A stretch of DNA of 50,085 nt from Betaproteobacteria bacterium. Lineage in GTDB: Bacteria > Pseudomonadota > Gammaproteobacteria > Burkholderiales > Rhodocyclaceae. Under the pieces are notes generated by a model, which was given only the letters and a program-made list of their open reading frames with translations, searched no databases and was not told the DNA's origin. Below, piece after piece: positions 41,343 through 50,085 of this stretch. The first letter of the stretch is position 1, and every line of letters begins with the position of its first letter. The DNA lies in contig JACQAO010000085.1 of assembly GCA_016194935.1 (NCBI GenBank), positions 1-50,085 of the forward strand, read 5' to 3'. Position numbers and translations under genes: made by a program.

Positions 41343-42694
41343 TGATCGAATCCCTCAAACATCTGCCGCGTCCGCAACTCTCGAACGCAGAACTGTCCGG
41401 GCAATTCACGGATTTGGCGCCCGCCTTGAGCGCGCGCCAGGCGATCATCGAAAGCGCGCGTTGCCTGTATTGCTACGATGCGCCGTGCACCCGCAGTTGT
41501 CCGTCCGAAATCGATGTGGCCGGCTTCATCCGCAATATCCACGACGGCGATATCAACAGCGCCGCTCACGGCATCCTGAAGCAGAATATCCTCGGCGGCA
41601 GTTGCGCCCGCGTCTGCCCCACCGAAATCCTCTGCGAAGACGCTTGCGTGCGCAATCATCACGCAGAAGGCCAGCCGGTCAAGATTGGCCTGCTGCAACG
41701 TTATGCGCTGGATCACATGAAATTCGCCAGCCATCCATTCACACGCGCCGCAACGACCGGCAGGAAGATCGCCGTGGTCGGCGCCGGCCCCGCCGGCCTG
41801 TCCTGCGCCCACCGGCTGGCGATGCTGGGCAATGATGTGGTGATTTTCGAGGCGCGCGAAAAACCCGGTGGGCTGAATGAATACGGTATCGCCAAGTACA
41901 AACTGGTCGGCGATTTCGCGCAAAAGGAAGTCGAATTCCTGCTGGCGATCGGCGGCATCGAAATACGCTACGGACAGACTCTGGGCGGCAATCTGCGCTT
42001 GAAGGACTTGCATGGAAGTTTCGACAGTGTGTTCCTCGGCCTGGGACTGGGCGCAAGCCGCCGCCTGGGCTTGACCGGCGAGGACGCGCCCGGCTTGTTG
42101 GCGGCGGTCGACTATATCGCCGCACTGCGCCAGGCTGACGACTTGACGCAATTACCTGTGCCGGCGCGCGCCATCGTGATCGGCGGCGGCAATACCGCCA
42201 TCGATATCGCGGTGCAAATCCGGCTGCTGGGCGCTGAGGAAGTCACTCTCGTGTATCGGCGCGATGCCGCAAAGATGACGGCAACCGGCCATGAGCAGGA
42301 TATCGCCAAAGCCAACCTGGTCAGCATCCGCACCTGGGCGCAGCCGCAGCAAGTGCTGCTGGACAAGGCCGGTCGGGTGCGCGGCATGCGCTTCGAGAAG
42401 ACGCGCATGGAAGCAGCGCGCCTGACCGGCAGCGGCGAGACTTTCGATATTCCCGCCGAAGCGATTTTCAAGGCCATCGGCCAAGGCTTCGACTGCGCGG
42501 ATATCGACGGACTGGAACGTGACGGCGACAAAATCCGCGTCGATGACCAGTTTCGCACCTGCCTGCCAGGGTTTTATGCCGGCGGCGATTGCGTCGCGCC
42601 GGGGCAGGATTTGACGGTACAGGCGGTCCAGCACGGCAAGCTCGCCGCGCTGGCCATCCATCGTGACCTGATGGCAAAAATGGAGGCTGCATAA
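41339..42694 (+). CDS. preT: Dihydropyrimidine dehydrogenase, PreT subunit
   Basis: A 451-residue FAD/NAD(P)H and iron-sulfur subunit similar to the N-terminal half of mammalian DPD. N-terminal cysteines ([14 protein letters not shown] and [16 protein letters not shown]) should ligate two [4Fe-4S] clusters. FAD binding is at [12 protein letters not shown] and NAD(P) binding at [11 protein letters not shown]; a C-terminal FAD segment reads [17 protein letters not shown]. It works with PreA to reduce uracil and thymine. It overlaps mmsA by 4 bp and preA by one base (TAATG). Confidence 0.93.
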   Translation: MMIESLKHLPRPQLSNAELSGQFTDLAPALSARQAIIESARCLYCYDAPCTRSCPSEIDVAGFIRNIHDGDINSAAHGILKQNILGGSCARVCPTEILCEDACVRNHHAEGQPVKIGLLQRYALDHMKFASHPFTRAATTGRKIAVVGAGPAGLSCAHRLAMLGNDVVIFEAREKPGGLNEYGIAKYKLVGDFAQKEVEFLLAIGGIEIRYGQTLGGNLRLKDLHGSFDSVFLGLGLGASRRLGLTGEDAPGLLAAVDYIAALRQADDLTQLPVPARAIVIGGGNTAIDIAVQIRLLGAEEVTLVYRRDAAKMTATGHEQDIAKANLVSIRTWAQPQQVLLDKAGRVRGMRFEKTRMEAARLTGSGETFDIPAEAIFKAIGQGFDCADIDGLERDGDKIRVDDQFRTCLPGFYAGGDCVAPGQDLTVQAVQHGKLAALAIHRDLMAKMEAA

Positions 42695-43968
42695 TGGCCG
42701 ATCTCAGCATCAATTTCTGCGGCATCAAGTCGCCCAATCCATTCTGGCTGGCCTCCGCGCCGCCGACCGACAAAGCCTACAATGTTGTGCGCGCCTTCGA
42801 GGCCGGCTGGGGCGGCGTAGTCTGGAAAACCCTGGGTGAAGACCCCGCCGCAGTCAACGTCTCTTCGCGCTACTCCGCGCACTACGGCAACAACCGCGAA
42901 GTGCTGGGTTTCAACAATATCGAACTGATTACCGACCGCAGCCTGACAATTAATTTGCGCGAAATCACGCAAGTCAAAAAAGACTGGCCGGATCGTGCGA
43001 TGGTGGTCTCGCTGATGCTGCCTTGCGAAGAACATTATTGGAAAAACATGCTGCCGCTGATCGAGGCGACGGGCGCCGACGGCATCGAGCTGAACTTCGG
43101 TTGCCCGCACGGAATGTCGGAGCGCGGCATGGGTTCCGCCGTCGGCCAGGTGCCGGAATACGTGGAGATGGTCACGCGCTGGTGCAAGGCCCACACGAAG
43201 CTGCCGGTGATCGTCAAACTGACCCCCAACATCACCGATGTGCGCTTGCCGGCGCGCGCCGCCCTGGCTGGCGGAGCCGACGCCGTGTCGCTGATCAACA
43301 CCATTAATTCGATCACCGCGCTCGACCTGGATCGCATGATCGCCTTGCCGGTGGTCGGCAACAGCAGCACGCATGGCGGTTATTGCGGTTCTGCTGTCAA
43401 GCCGATTGCGCTGAATATGGTCGCAGAAATTGCGCGCGATCCGCTCACCAAAGGCTTGCCGATTTCCGGTATCGGCGGTATCGGTAATTGGCGCGACGTG
43501 GCGGAATTCATCGCGCTCGGCGCCGGCTCGGTGCAGGTGTGCACCGCCGCCATGCTGCACGGCTTCCGCATTGTCGAAGGCATGAAGGATGGCCTGTCGC
43601 GCTGGATGGATGAAAAAGGCTACCGCAGCGTCGCTGAATTTTCCGGGAAGGCGATTCCCAACACCACGGACTGGAAAAACCTGGACATGAATTACCAGGT
43701 CATCGCCCATATCGACCAGGGCAGTTGCATCCAGTGCGGTCGCTGCTATGTCGCCTGCGAAGACACTTCGCATCAATCGATTGCGCAACACATCGAGGCG
43801 AGCGGCGCGCGCCGCTATGAAGTGATTGAGCATGAATGCGTCGGTTGCAATTTGTGTGAAATCACCTGCCCTGTCGAGGATTGCATCACGATGGTGGCGC
43901 AAGACACGGGCAAAGCTTACATGAACTGGACGCAGGATCCGCGTAACCCACGCCGGGAGGCGCGTTGA
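42694..43968 (+). CDS. preA: Dihydropyrimidine dehydrogenase, PreA subunit
   Basis: A 424-residue FMN TIM-barrel fused to a C-terminal ferredoxin domain. It begins DLSINFCGIKSPNPFWLASA, contains the likely active-site cysteine in LMLPCEEHYW and the substrate region NFGCPHGMSERGMG. Two [4Fe-4S] motifs lie near residues 345-395 (CIQCGRCYVAC and CVGCNLCEITCPVEDC). Reaction: uracil to 5,6-dihydrouracil with PreT supplying electrons. The order and coupling preT-preA match known bacterial systems. Confidence 0.94.
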   Translation: MADLSINFCGIKSPNPFWLASAPPTDKAYNVVRAFEAGWGGVVWKTLGEDPAAVNVSSRYSAHYGNNREVLGFNNIELITDRSLTINLREITQVKKDWPDRAMVVSLMLPCEEHYWKNMLPLIEATGADGIELNFGCPHGMSERGMGSAVGQVPEYVEMVTRWCKAHTKLPVIVKLTPNITDVRLPARAALAGGADAVSLINTINSITALDLDRMIALPVVGNSSTHGGYCGSAVKPIALNMVAEIARDPLTKGLPISGIGGIGNWRDVAEFIALGAGSVQVCTAAMLHGFRIVEGMKDGLSRWMDEKGYRSVAEFSGKAIPNTTDWKNLDMNYQVIAHIDQGSCIQCGRCYVACEDTSHQSIAQHIEASGARRYEVIEHECVGCNLCEITCPVEDCITMVAQDTGKAYMNWTQDPRNPRREAR

Positions 43969-44050
43969 GGTATGAGTTAATTGAGTTCATTTAGCCACAT
44001 CAACCTTGCCGCACAAAACAGACCGCGCGCAATCAACGGAGGGACATCTT

Positions 44051-45529
44051 GTGAGTAATGACCTGTCAGGCAATATCCGGCTGTGGAACGAAGATTTGGC
44101 GCCAACTACGGCAGCCCAGCGCACCTGGCGCTGGTACCATTTTGCCGCGCTGTGGATCGGCATGGTGATGTGCATCCCCGCCTACACGCTTGCCGCCAGC
44201 CTCATCGAAAGCGGCATGTCGGCATACCAGGCGGTGTGGACAGTGTTTCTGGCGAACGCCATCGTCCTCGTGCCGATGCTGCTGATCGGCCATGCAGGCA
44301 CCAAGTACGGCATCCCCTACGCAGTCCTGGCGCGCTCTTCGTTTGGCACCATCGGCGCGCGTTTGCCGGCTCTGATGCGCGCAATCGTGGCCTGCGGCTG
44401 GTACGGCATTCAGACCTGGTTCGGCGGCCAGATGATCTACACCCTGCTCGGCGTGCTGCTGGGTCAGCCGCTGGACAGCGAGAAGATCGCGGGACTCGGC
44501 ATCAACGGCGGCCAGTTGATCTGCTTCCTGGGATTCTGGGCGATCCAGTTCTGGTACATCGTGCATGGGATAGACTCGATCCGCAAACTCGAAACCTATA
44601 CCGCCCCGCTCAAGATCGTGATCAGCTTCGTGCTGCTCGGCTGGGTTTACAACAAGGCTGGCGGCTTCGGTGCGCTGCTCGAACAGCCATCCCAGTTCAT
44701 TGAAGGCGGCAAGCAAGCCGGCAAGTTCTGGGTGGTGTTCTGGCCCTCGCTGACCGCCATGGTCGGCTTCTGGGCCACGCTGGCGCTGAATATCCCCGAC
44801 TTCACCCGTTTCGCCAAATCGCAACGCGACCAGGTGCTGGGCCAGACGCTCGGCCTGCCGGGGCCGATGGGGCTGCTGGCGATGCTGGCGGTGATCGTTA
44901 CCTCAGCCACCGTGGTGCTGTACGGCAAGGCGATCTGGGATCCGGTCGACCTGGCCAGCCGCATGACCGGCGCCGGCGTGCTGATCGCACTGATTATTTT
45001 GCTGATCGACACCGTCAGCGTGAACCTGGCGGCTAACCTGGTGGGGCCGGCCTACGATTTCGCCTCGCTCGCGCCCAAGCGCATTTCGTACAAAATCGGC
45101 GGCTACATCACGGCCTCGATTGCGCTGGTGATGATGCCGTGGAAAGTGCTGGAATCGACCCACGGCTATATTTTCACCTGGCTGATCGGCTATTCCGCGC
45201 TGCTCGGCCCGATTGCCGGCATCCTGATCGTCGACTACTACCTGATCCGCAAAACCGAACTCGATGTCGATCAACTATACCGCGAGGACGGCAAGTATTC
45301 TTACGGTAACGGCTGGAACAACGCAGCCATCGCGGCTTTCGTCATCGGCGTCCTGCCCAATATCCCAGGCTTTTTGAATGCCGCGTTTCCTGCCGCATTT
45401 CCCGAGGTGGGTGACATCTTCAAGACCATCTACACCTACGCCTGGTTTGTCGGCATCGCCATTTCCGCCCTGGTATATTGGGTGATGATGAAAGGGGCGG
45501 CTGTCGCCAGCCCCGCAGCCAGGTCTTAG
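44051..45529 (+). CDS. NCS1-family nucleobase:cation symporter
   Basis: A 492-residue inner-membrane transporter with about twelve transmembrane helices. It has the NCS1 N-terminal pattern RLWNEDLAPTTAAQRTWRWYHF and the conserved segment YGIPYAVLARSSFGTIGARLPA. The GTG start at 44051 is chosen because GGAGGG (44038-44043) is seven bases upstream; an upstream TTG at 44006 lacks one. Placement between preA and the dihydropyrimidinase gene points to uracil, dihydrouracil, hydantoin or allantoin as substrate; the sequence alone does not decide. Confidence 0.9.
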   Translation: MSNDLSGNIRLWNEDLAPTTAAQRTWRWYHFAALWIGMVMCIPAYTLAASLIESGMSAYQAVWTVFLANAIVLVPMLLIGHAGTKYGIPYAVLARSSFGTIGARLPALMRAIVACGWYGIQTWFGGQMIYTLLGVLLGQPLDSEKIAGLGINGGQLICFLGFWAIQFWYIVHGIDSIRKLETYTAPLKIVISFVLLGWVYNKAGGFGALLEQPSQFIEGGKQAGKFWVVFWPSLTAMVGFWATLALNIPDFTRFAKSQRDQVLGQTLGLPGPMGLLAMLAVIVTSATVVLYGKAIWDPVDLASRMTGAGVLIALIILLIDTVSVNLAANLVGPAYDFASLAPKRISYKIGGYITASIALVMMPWKVLESTHGYIFTWLIGYSALLGPIAGILIVDYYLIRKTELDVDQLYREDGKYSYGNGWNNAAIAAFVIGVLPNIPGFLNAAFPAAFPEVGDIFKTIYTYAWFVGIAISALVYWVMMKGAAVASPAARS

Positions 45530-46927
<1,398 letters not shown>

Positions 46928-46951
46928 TTTGTGGAACGTGGAGCGATAACG

Positions 46952-48199
46952 ATGACGACGAATGAGCTGCGTATAGACGGCAAGCGCCTGTGGCAATCAC
47001 TGATGGAACTGGCCAGAATCGGCGCGACACCCAAAGGCGGCGTCAAGCGCCTGACGCTGACAGACCTGGACCGGCAAGGGCGCGATCTGGTGGTCGGCTG
47101 GGGCAAACAAGCCGGCCTGACCGTCACCATCGACAAAATCGGCAACGTTTTCATGCGTCGCGCCGGCGCCAATAATTCCCTGCCCCCCATCGTTTCCGGC
47201 AGCCATATCGATACCCAGCCGACCGGTGGCAAGTTCGACGGCAACTACGGCGTGCTGGCGGCGCTGGAAGTGGTGCGCACGCTGAATGATCACAACATCC
47301 AGACCGAAGCTCCGCTTGAGATGGCGTTCTGGACCAATGAAGAAGGCTCGCGTTTTGTGCCGGTGATGATGGGCTCCGGCGTGTTTTGCGGCGCCTTCAG
47401 CCTGGAGACCGCCTACGCGGCCAAGGATGTCGACGGCAAGACCGTTGCAGAAGAACTGGCGCGCATCGGCTACATGGGCGATGAAGAACCGGGCCGGCAC
47501 CCGATAGGCGCGTATTTCGAGCTCCACATCGAGCAAGGCCCGGTGCTGGAAGACGCCGACAAGGTGATCGGCGTGGTTCCCGCCGTAATGGGCTTGTCGT
47601 GGTACGACTGCATCGTCACGGGAATGGAAGCCCACGCCGGGCCGACGCCGATGGGCTTGCGCAAGGATGCGATGCAGGTGTCGACCCGGATCATGCAGGA
47701 GGTGGTGAATATCGCCAATCGCTACCCGCCGTATGGCCGCGGCACGGTCGGCTTCGTGCAGGTTTTCCCGAACAGCCGCAACGTGATTCCCGGCGAGGTC
47801 AAGTTCAGCATCGACTTGCGCAATGTGAATGAAGAACTGCTGACCACCATGCATCAGGAGATGCTGGCCTTCATCGAAAAGACGCGCGTCGAAACGCGGC
47901 TCGGCATCAGCATCGAACGCGTATCGTATTACCCGCCCTGCCCATTCCATCCGGACTGCGTCGATGCAGTGCGGCGCGCCACCGCCAAGCTGGGCTATTC
48001 CAATATGGACGTGGTCTCCGGCGCCGGCCATGACGCCATCTATGCGGCGCGGGTGGCGCCCGCAGGGATGATTTTCGTGCCTTGCAAGGATGGCATCAGC
48101 CACAATGAAATCGAGGATGCCAAGCCGGAACACATCGAGGCTGGCGGCAACGTATTGCTGCATGCCATGCTGGAACGGGCGCGGATCGTCGCTGCCTGA
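46952..48199 (+). CDS. hyuC: N-carbamoyl-beta-alanine amidase (M20 Zn hydrolase)
   Basis: A 415-residue M20-family zinc hydrolase of the HyuC/AmaB/beta-ureidopropionase group. Metal-site blocks are SGSHIDTQPTGGKFDGNYG, WTNEEGSRFVPVMMGS, and a C-terminal SGAGHDAIYAARV; the lid contains the dimerisation segment EAHAGPTPM. Reaction: N-carbamoyl-beta-alanine to beta-alanine, CO2 and ammonia. The ATG at 46952 is chosen for GGAG eight bases upstream over a GTG at 46931. Its product is the substrate of the aminotransferase at the head of the operon. Confidence 0.9.
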   Translation: MTTNELRIDGKRLWQSLMELARIGATPKGGVKRLTLTDLDRQGRDLVVGWGKQAGLTVTIDKIGNVFMRRAGANNSLPPIVSGSHIDTQPTGGKFDGNYGVLAALEVVRTLNDHNIQTEAPLEMAFWTNEEGSRFVPVMMGSGVFCGAFSLETAYAAKDVDGKTVAEELARIGYMGDEEPGRHPIGAYFELHIEQGPVLEDADKVIGVVPAVMGLSWYDCIVTGMEAHAGPTPMGLRKDAMQVSTRIMQEVVNIANRYPPYGRGTVGFVQVFPNSRNVIPGEVKFSIDLRNVNEELLTTMHQEMLAFIEKTRVETRLGISIERVSYYPPCPFHPDCVDAVRRATAKLGYSNMDVVSGAGHDAIYAARVAPAGMIFVPCKDGISHNEIEDAKPEHIEAGGNVLLHAMLERARIVAA

Positions 48200-48249
48200 C
48201 CCGGCGCTGGAGATAATATTTTCGAACGTGTTACTCACTGGAGGAAGTC

Positions 48250-49257
48250 ATGGATAGCAAATCATATGGTCGCCGTACATCGTTGAAACTGCTGGTGGCT
48301 GTCGCCCTGTTGGCGGGAATGGCGCCGTTCGCCGCCCATGCACAGGCCAAATTGAAAGTCGCAGCAATCTACACGGTGCCGGTGGAGCAGCAGTGGGTGA
48401 GCCGTATTCACAAAGCCCTGAATGAGGCCAAAAGCCGCGGTGAAATCGAGTATCAATTCTCGGAGAGCGTCAAAAACGCCGACTACGAGCGCGTTATGCG
48501 CCAGTACGCGGAGTCTGGCAATCAGTTGATCGTCGGCGAATCTTTTGCGGTGGAGGGGGCAGCGCGCAAGGTGGCCAAGGATTATCCAAAAGTAGCTTTT
48601 CTGATGGGGTCCTCGGGCAGACCGCAGCCGCCGAATTTTTCCGTGTTCGACAATTACATCCAGGAAGCTTCCTATCTGAGCGGGATGATCGCCGGCGGCA
48701 TGACCAAGACCAACAGCATAGGCATGGTCGGCGGTTTCGCTATCCCGGAAGTCAATCGGCTGATGCATGCCTTCATGGACGGCGCGCGCGAGGTGAACCC
48801 CAAGGTTAATTTCCTCGTCACTTTCATCGGCTCATGGTTTGACCCGCCTAAGGCCAAGGAAGCCGCGTTTGCACAGATCGACAAGGGCGCCGACCTGCTG
48901 TACGCCGAACGTTTCGGCGTCTCCGACGCGGCCAAGGAGCGTGGCAAGCTGGCAATCGGCAACGTCATCGACACCCAGGCGCAATACCCGAACACAGTCG
49001 TAGCTTCGGCGTTGTGGAACATGGAACCCACCATCCAGCGCGTGCTTGCCGACGTCAAAAGCAATCAATTCAAAGCGGAAGATTACGGGCAGTATTCAAC
49101 CATGAAGTTCAAAGGCAGCGAACTATCGCCGCTCGGCACGTTTGAAGGCAAGGTTCCGGCAAACGTAATGGCGAAAGTGCGCGAACACGAGAAGAACATC
49201 CTGTCCGGAAAACTCCGGGTTAAAGTGGTGGAGACTGAACCCAAGTCGAGCAAGTAA
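48250..49257 (+). CDS. Second BMP-family nucleoside/nucleobase-binding protein
   Basis: A 335-residue periplasmic binding protein with a signal peptide (cleavage near AHA-QAK) and the BMP fold: LKVAAIYTVPVEQQWVSRI, YERVMRQYAESGNQLIVG, GGFAIPEVNRLMHAF. It is clearly different in sequence from the BMP protein at 34301. GGAGGAAG lies in front of the ATG. It is followed by an ABC ATPase of the matching type, so a second importer begins here, probably for pyrimidine compounds given the operon. Confidence 0.9.
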   Translation: MDSKSYGRRTSLKLLVAVALLAGMAPFAAHAQAKLKVAAIYTVPVEQQWVSRIHKALNEAKSRGEIEYQFSESVKNADYERVMRQYAESGNQLIVGESFAVEGAARKVAKDYPKVAFLMGSSGRPQPPNFSVFDNYIQEASYLSGMIAGGMTKTNSIGMVGGFAIPEVNRLMHAFMDGAREVNPKVNFLVTFIGSWFDPPKAKEAAFAQIDKGADLLYAERFGVSDAAKERGKLAIGNVIDTQAQYPNTVVASALWNMEPTIQRVLADVKSNQFKAEDYGQYSTMKFKGSELSPLGTFEGKVPANVMAKVREHEKNILSGKLRVKVVETEPKSSK

Positions 49258-49296
49258 CGGCGCATCGCTATTCCTGGAAACAGGCCGGCGGGGCCA

Positions 49297-50085
49297 ATGA
49301 GCAACCCGACGGTACTCAAGCTCCACGCCATTACCAAGCGATTTGGCAGCCTGGTGGCGAATAACGCGATCTCGCTGAGCTTGCAGCGCGGCGAGGTGCT
49401 GGCGTTGCTGGGGGAGAATGGCGCCGGCAAGAGTACGCTGATGTCGATACTGTTCGGCCACTACCTGGCCGACGCCGGCGACATCGAAGTCTTCGGCGCG
49501 CCCCTGCCGCTCGGGCGACCGCGGGCGGCGCTGGCTGCGGGGATCGGCATGGTGCATCAGCATTTCACGCTGGCCGATAATTTGACGGTGCTGGACAATA
49601 TCCTGCTGGGATCAGAATCGATGTTGGCGCTTTTCTCCAAGCGGCGCGTGGCGAAAATCAAGCTGCTGGAGCTGGCGGACCGCTTCGGCCTGGTGGTTCG
49701 CCCCGAGGCGCGAATAGGCTCGCTGTCAGTGGGTGAAAAACAGCGGGTCGAAATTCTCAAGGCGCTCTATCGAGGCGCCAGGATACTGATTCTGGATGAA
49801 CCAACCGCCGTGCTGACGCCACAGGAAAGCGAGGAACTGTTCGCCACCTTGCGGCACATGGTGAACGATGGCTTATCCATCATCTTCATCAGCCATCGCC
49901 TGGACGAAGTGTTGCGGGTGAGCGACCGCATCGCGGTGCTGCGCCGTGGCGAGTTGGTGGCGCAACTGCCGACGGTCGGGGCGAACAAGGCTCAACTGGC
50001 GGAGCTGATGGTGGGGCGCAAGGTGGACATGCCATCCGCCCGCGCCGCCAAGCAAGTCTCCGATATGACGCGAAAATCGCCGTTA
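49297..50085 (+). CDS. ABC transporter ATP-binding protein, BMP/nucleoside family, 5' part
   Basis: The reading frame is open from the ATG at 49297 to the window edge (263 codons), so the gene is cut. It has Walker A GENGAGKST, the segment MVHQHFTLADNLTVLDNILL, signature LSVGEKQRVEI, Walker B ILILDEPTAVLTP and FISHRLDEV. This is the first ATPase half; a second half and two permeases are expected to the right. It resembles the ATPase at 24655-26229 in type. Confidence 0.9.
   Translation, partial: MSNPTVLKLHAITKRFGSLVANNAISLSLQRGEVLALLGENGAGKSTLMSILFGHYLADAGDIEVFGAPLPLGRPRAALAAGIGMVHQHFTLADNLTVLDNILLGSESMLALFSKRRVAKIKLLELADRFGLVVRPEARIGSLSVGEKQRVEILKALYRGARILILDEPTAVLTPQESEELFATLRHMVNDGLSIIFISHRLDEVLRVSDRIAVLRRGELVAQLPTVGANKAQLAELMVGRKVDMPSARAAKQVSDMTRKSPL

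Noticed and set aside
42574..43902. 442-codon open frame on the minus strand
   Set aside because: It is a shadow of preA, arising from GC-rich codon use; no domain is recognisable.
46997..48238. 413-codon open frame on the minus strand
   Set aside because: It is antisense to the M20 hydrolase gene; His/Asp-rich translation without motifs.

Overview
This window looks like chromosomal DNA of a betaproteobacterium. The evidence is the gene order ygfZ (divergent), mltG, tmk, holB, tatD; the fairly GC-rich coding sequence; the ANTAR/sigma-54 style of nitrate regulation; and the Burkholderiales-like nucleobase genes. The exact genus cannot be read from the sequence. Both ends cut genes: ygfZ on the left and an ABC-transporter ATPase on the right.

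Region 1 (1-6056) is housekeeping: the start of ygfZ, then mltG-tmk-holB, tatD, a secreted ankyrin-repeat protein and an EgtD-type histidine methyltransferase, followed by a small RHH/RelE toxin-antitoxin pair. Region 2 (6057-12837) is nitrate assimilation: an ANTAR regulator of the NasT type, then nrtA-nrtB-nrtD-nasA. The leader before nrtA is unusually readable. It holds an NtrC-type site, a GG-N10-GC sigma-54 promoter, two hairpins that both have the loop AAAGGC (the ANTAR target pattern), and a strong intrinsic terminator whose 5' arm overlaps the second hairpin. Region 3 (12818-17390) is mixed: an orphan CheZ-like phosphatase, a nitronate monooxygenase-like flavoprotein, a GST, a DapA-superfamily protein, DUF1178, tRNA-Leu(UAA) and DUF427.

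Region 4 (17435-38371) is a purine catabolism island. On the minus strand lie hiuH-puuD-alc-allA and a long, tightly overlapping operon xdhA-xdhB-xdhC-ABC ATPase-permease-permease-guaD. On the plus strand lie uraD, gntR-puuE, and tsx-bmp-Rieske oxygenase-8-oxoguanine deaminase-CDA-fold deaminase. Together they encode uptake and the whole route guanine/hypoxanthine -> xanthine -> urate -> 5-hydroxyisourate -> OHCU -> allantoin -> allantoate -> ureidoglycolate -> glyoxylate + urea. Urease is not in the window. The tsx unit has a good sigma-54 promoter. A shared GTATACGAT motif in the xdhA/gntR gap and before tsx suggests local control by the GntR regulator.

Region 5 (38488-50085) is reductive pyrimidine catabolism: omega-aminotransferase, malonate-semialdehyde dehydrogenase, PreT, PreA, an NCS1 transporter, dihydropyrimidinase and N-carbamoyl-beta-alanine amidase. 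It is followed by the start of a second BMP-type nucleoside ABC importer. This would take uracil to beta-alanine and on to acetyl-CoA with release of ammonia. The window as a whole is a nitrogen-scavenging region.

Points most worth a second look: the complete NtrC/sigma-54/ANTAR/attenuator leader with an orphan NasT; the Rieske oxygenase coupled to 8-oxoguanine deaminase, which could be a xanthine-dehydrogenase bypass to urate; the inverted-repeat element with apparent CTAG duplication inside the ABC transporter operon; and the orphan CheZ-like protein with a lysine-rich N-terminus.
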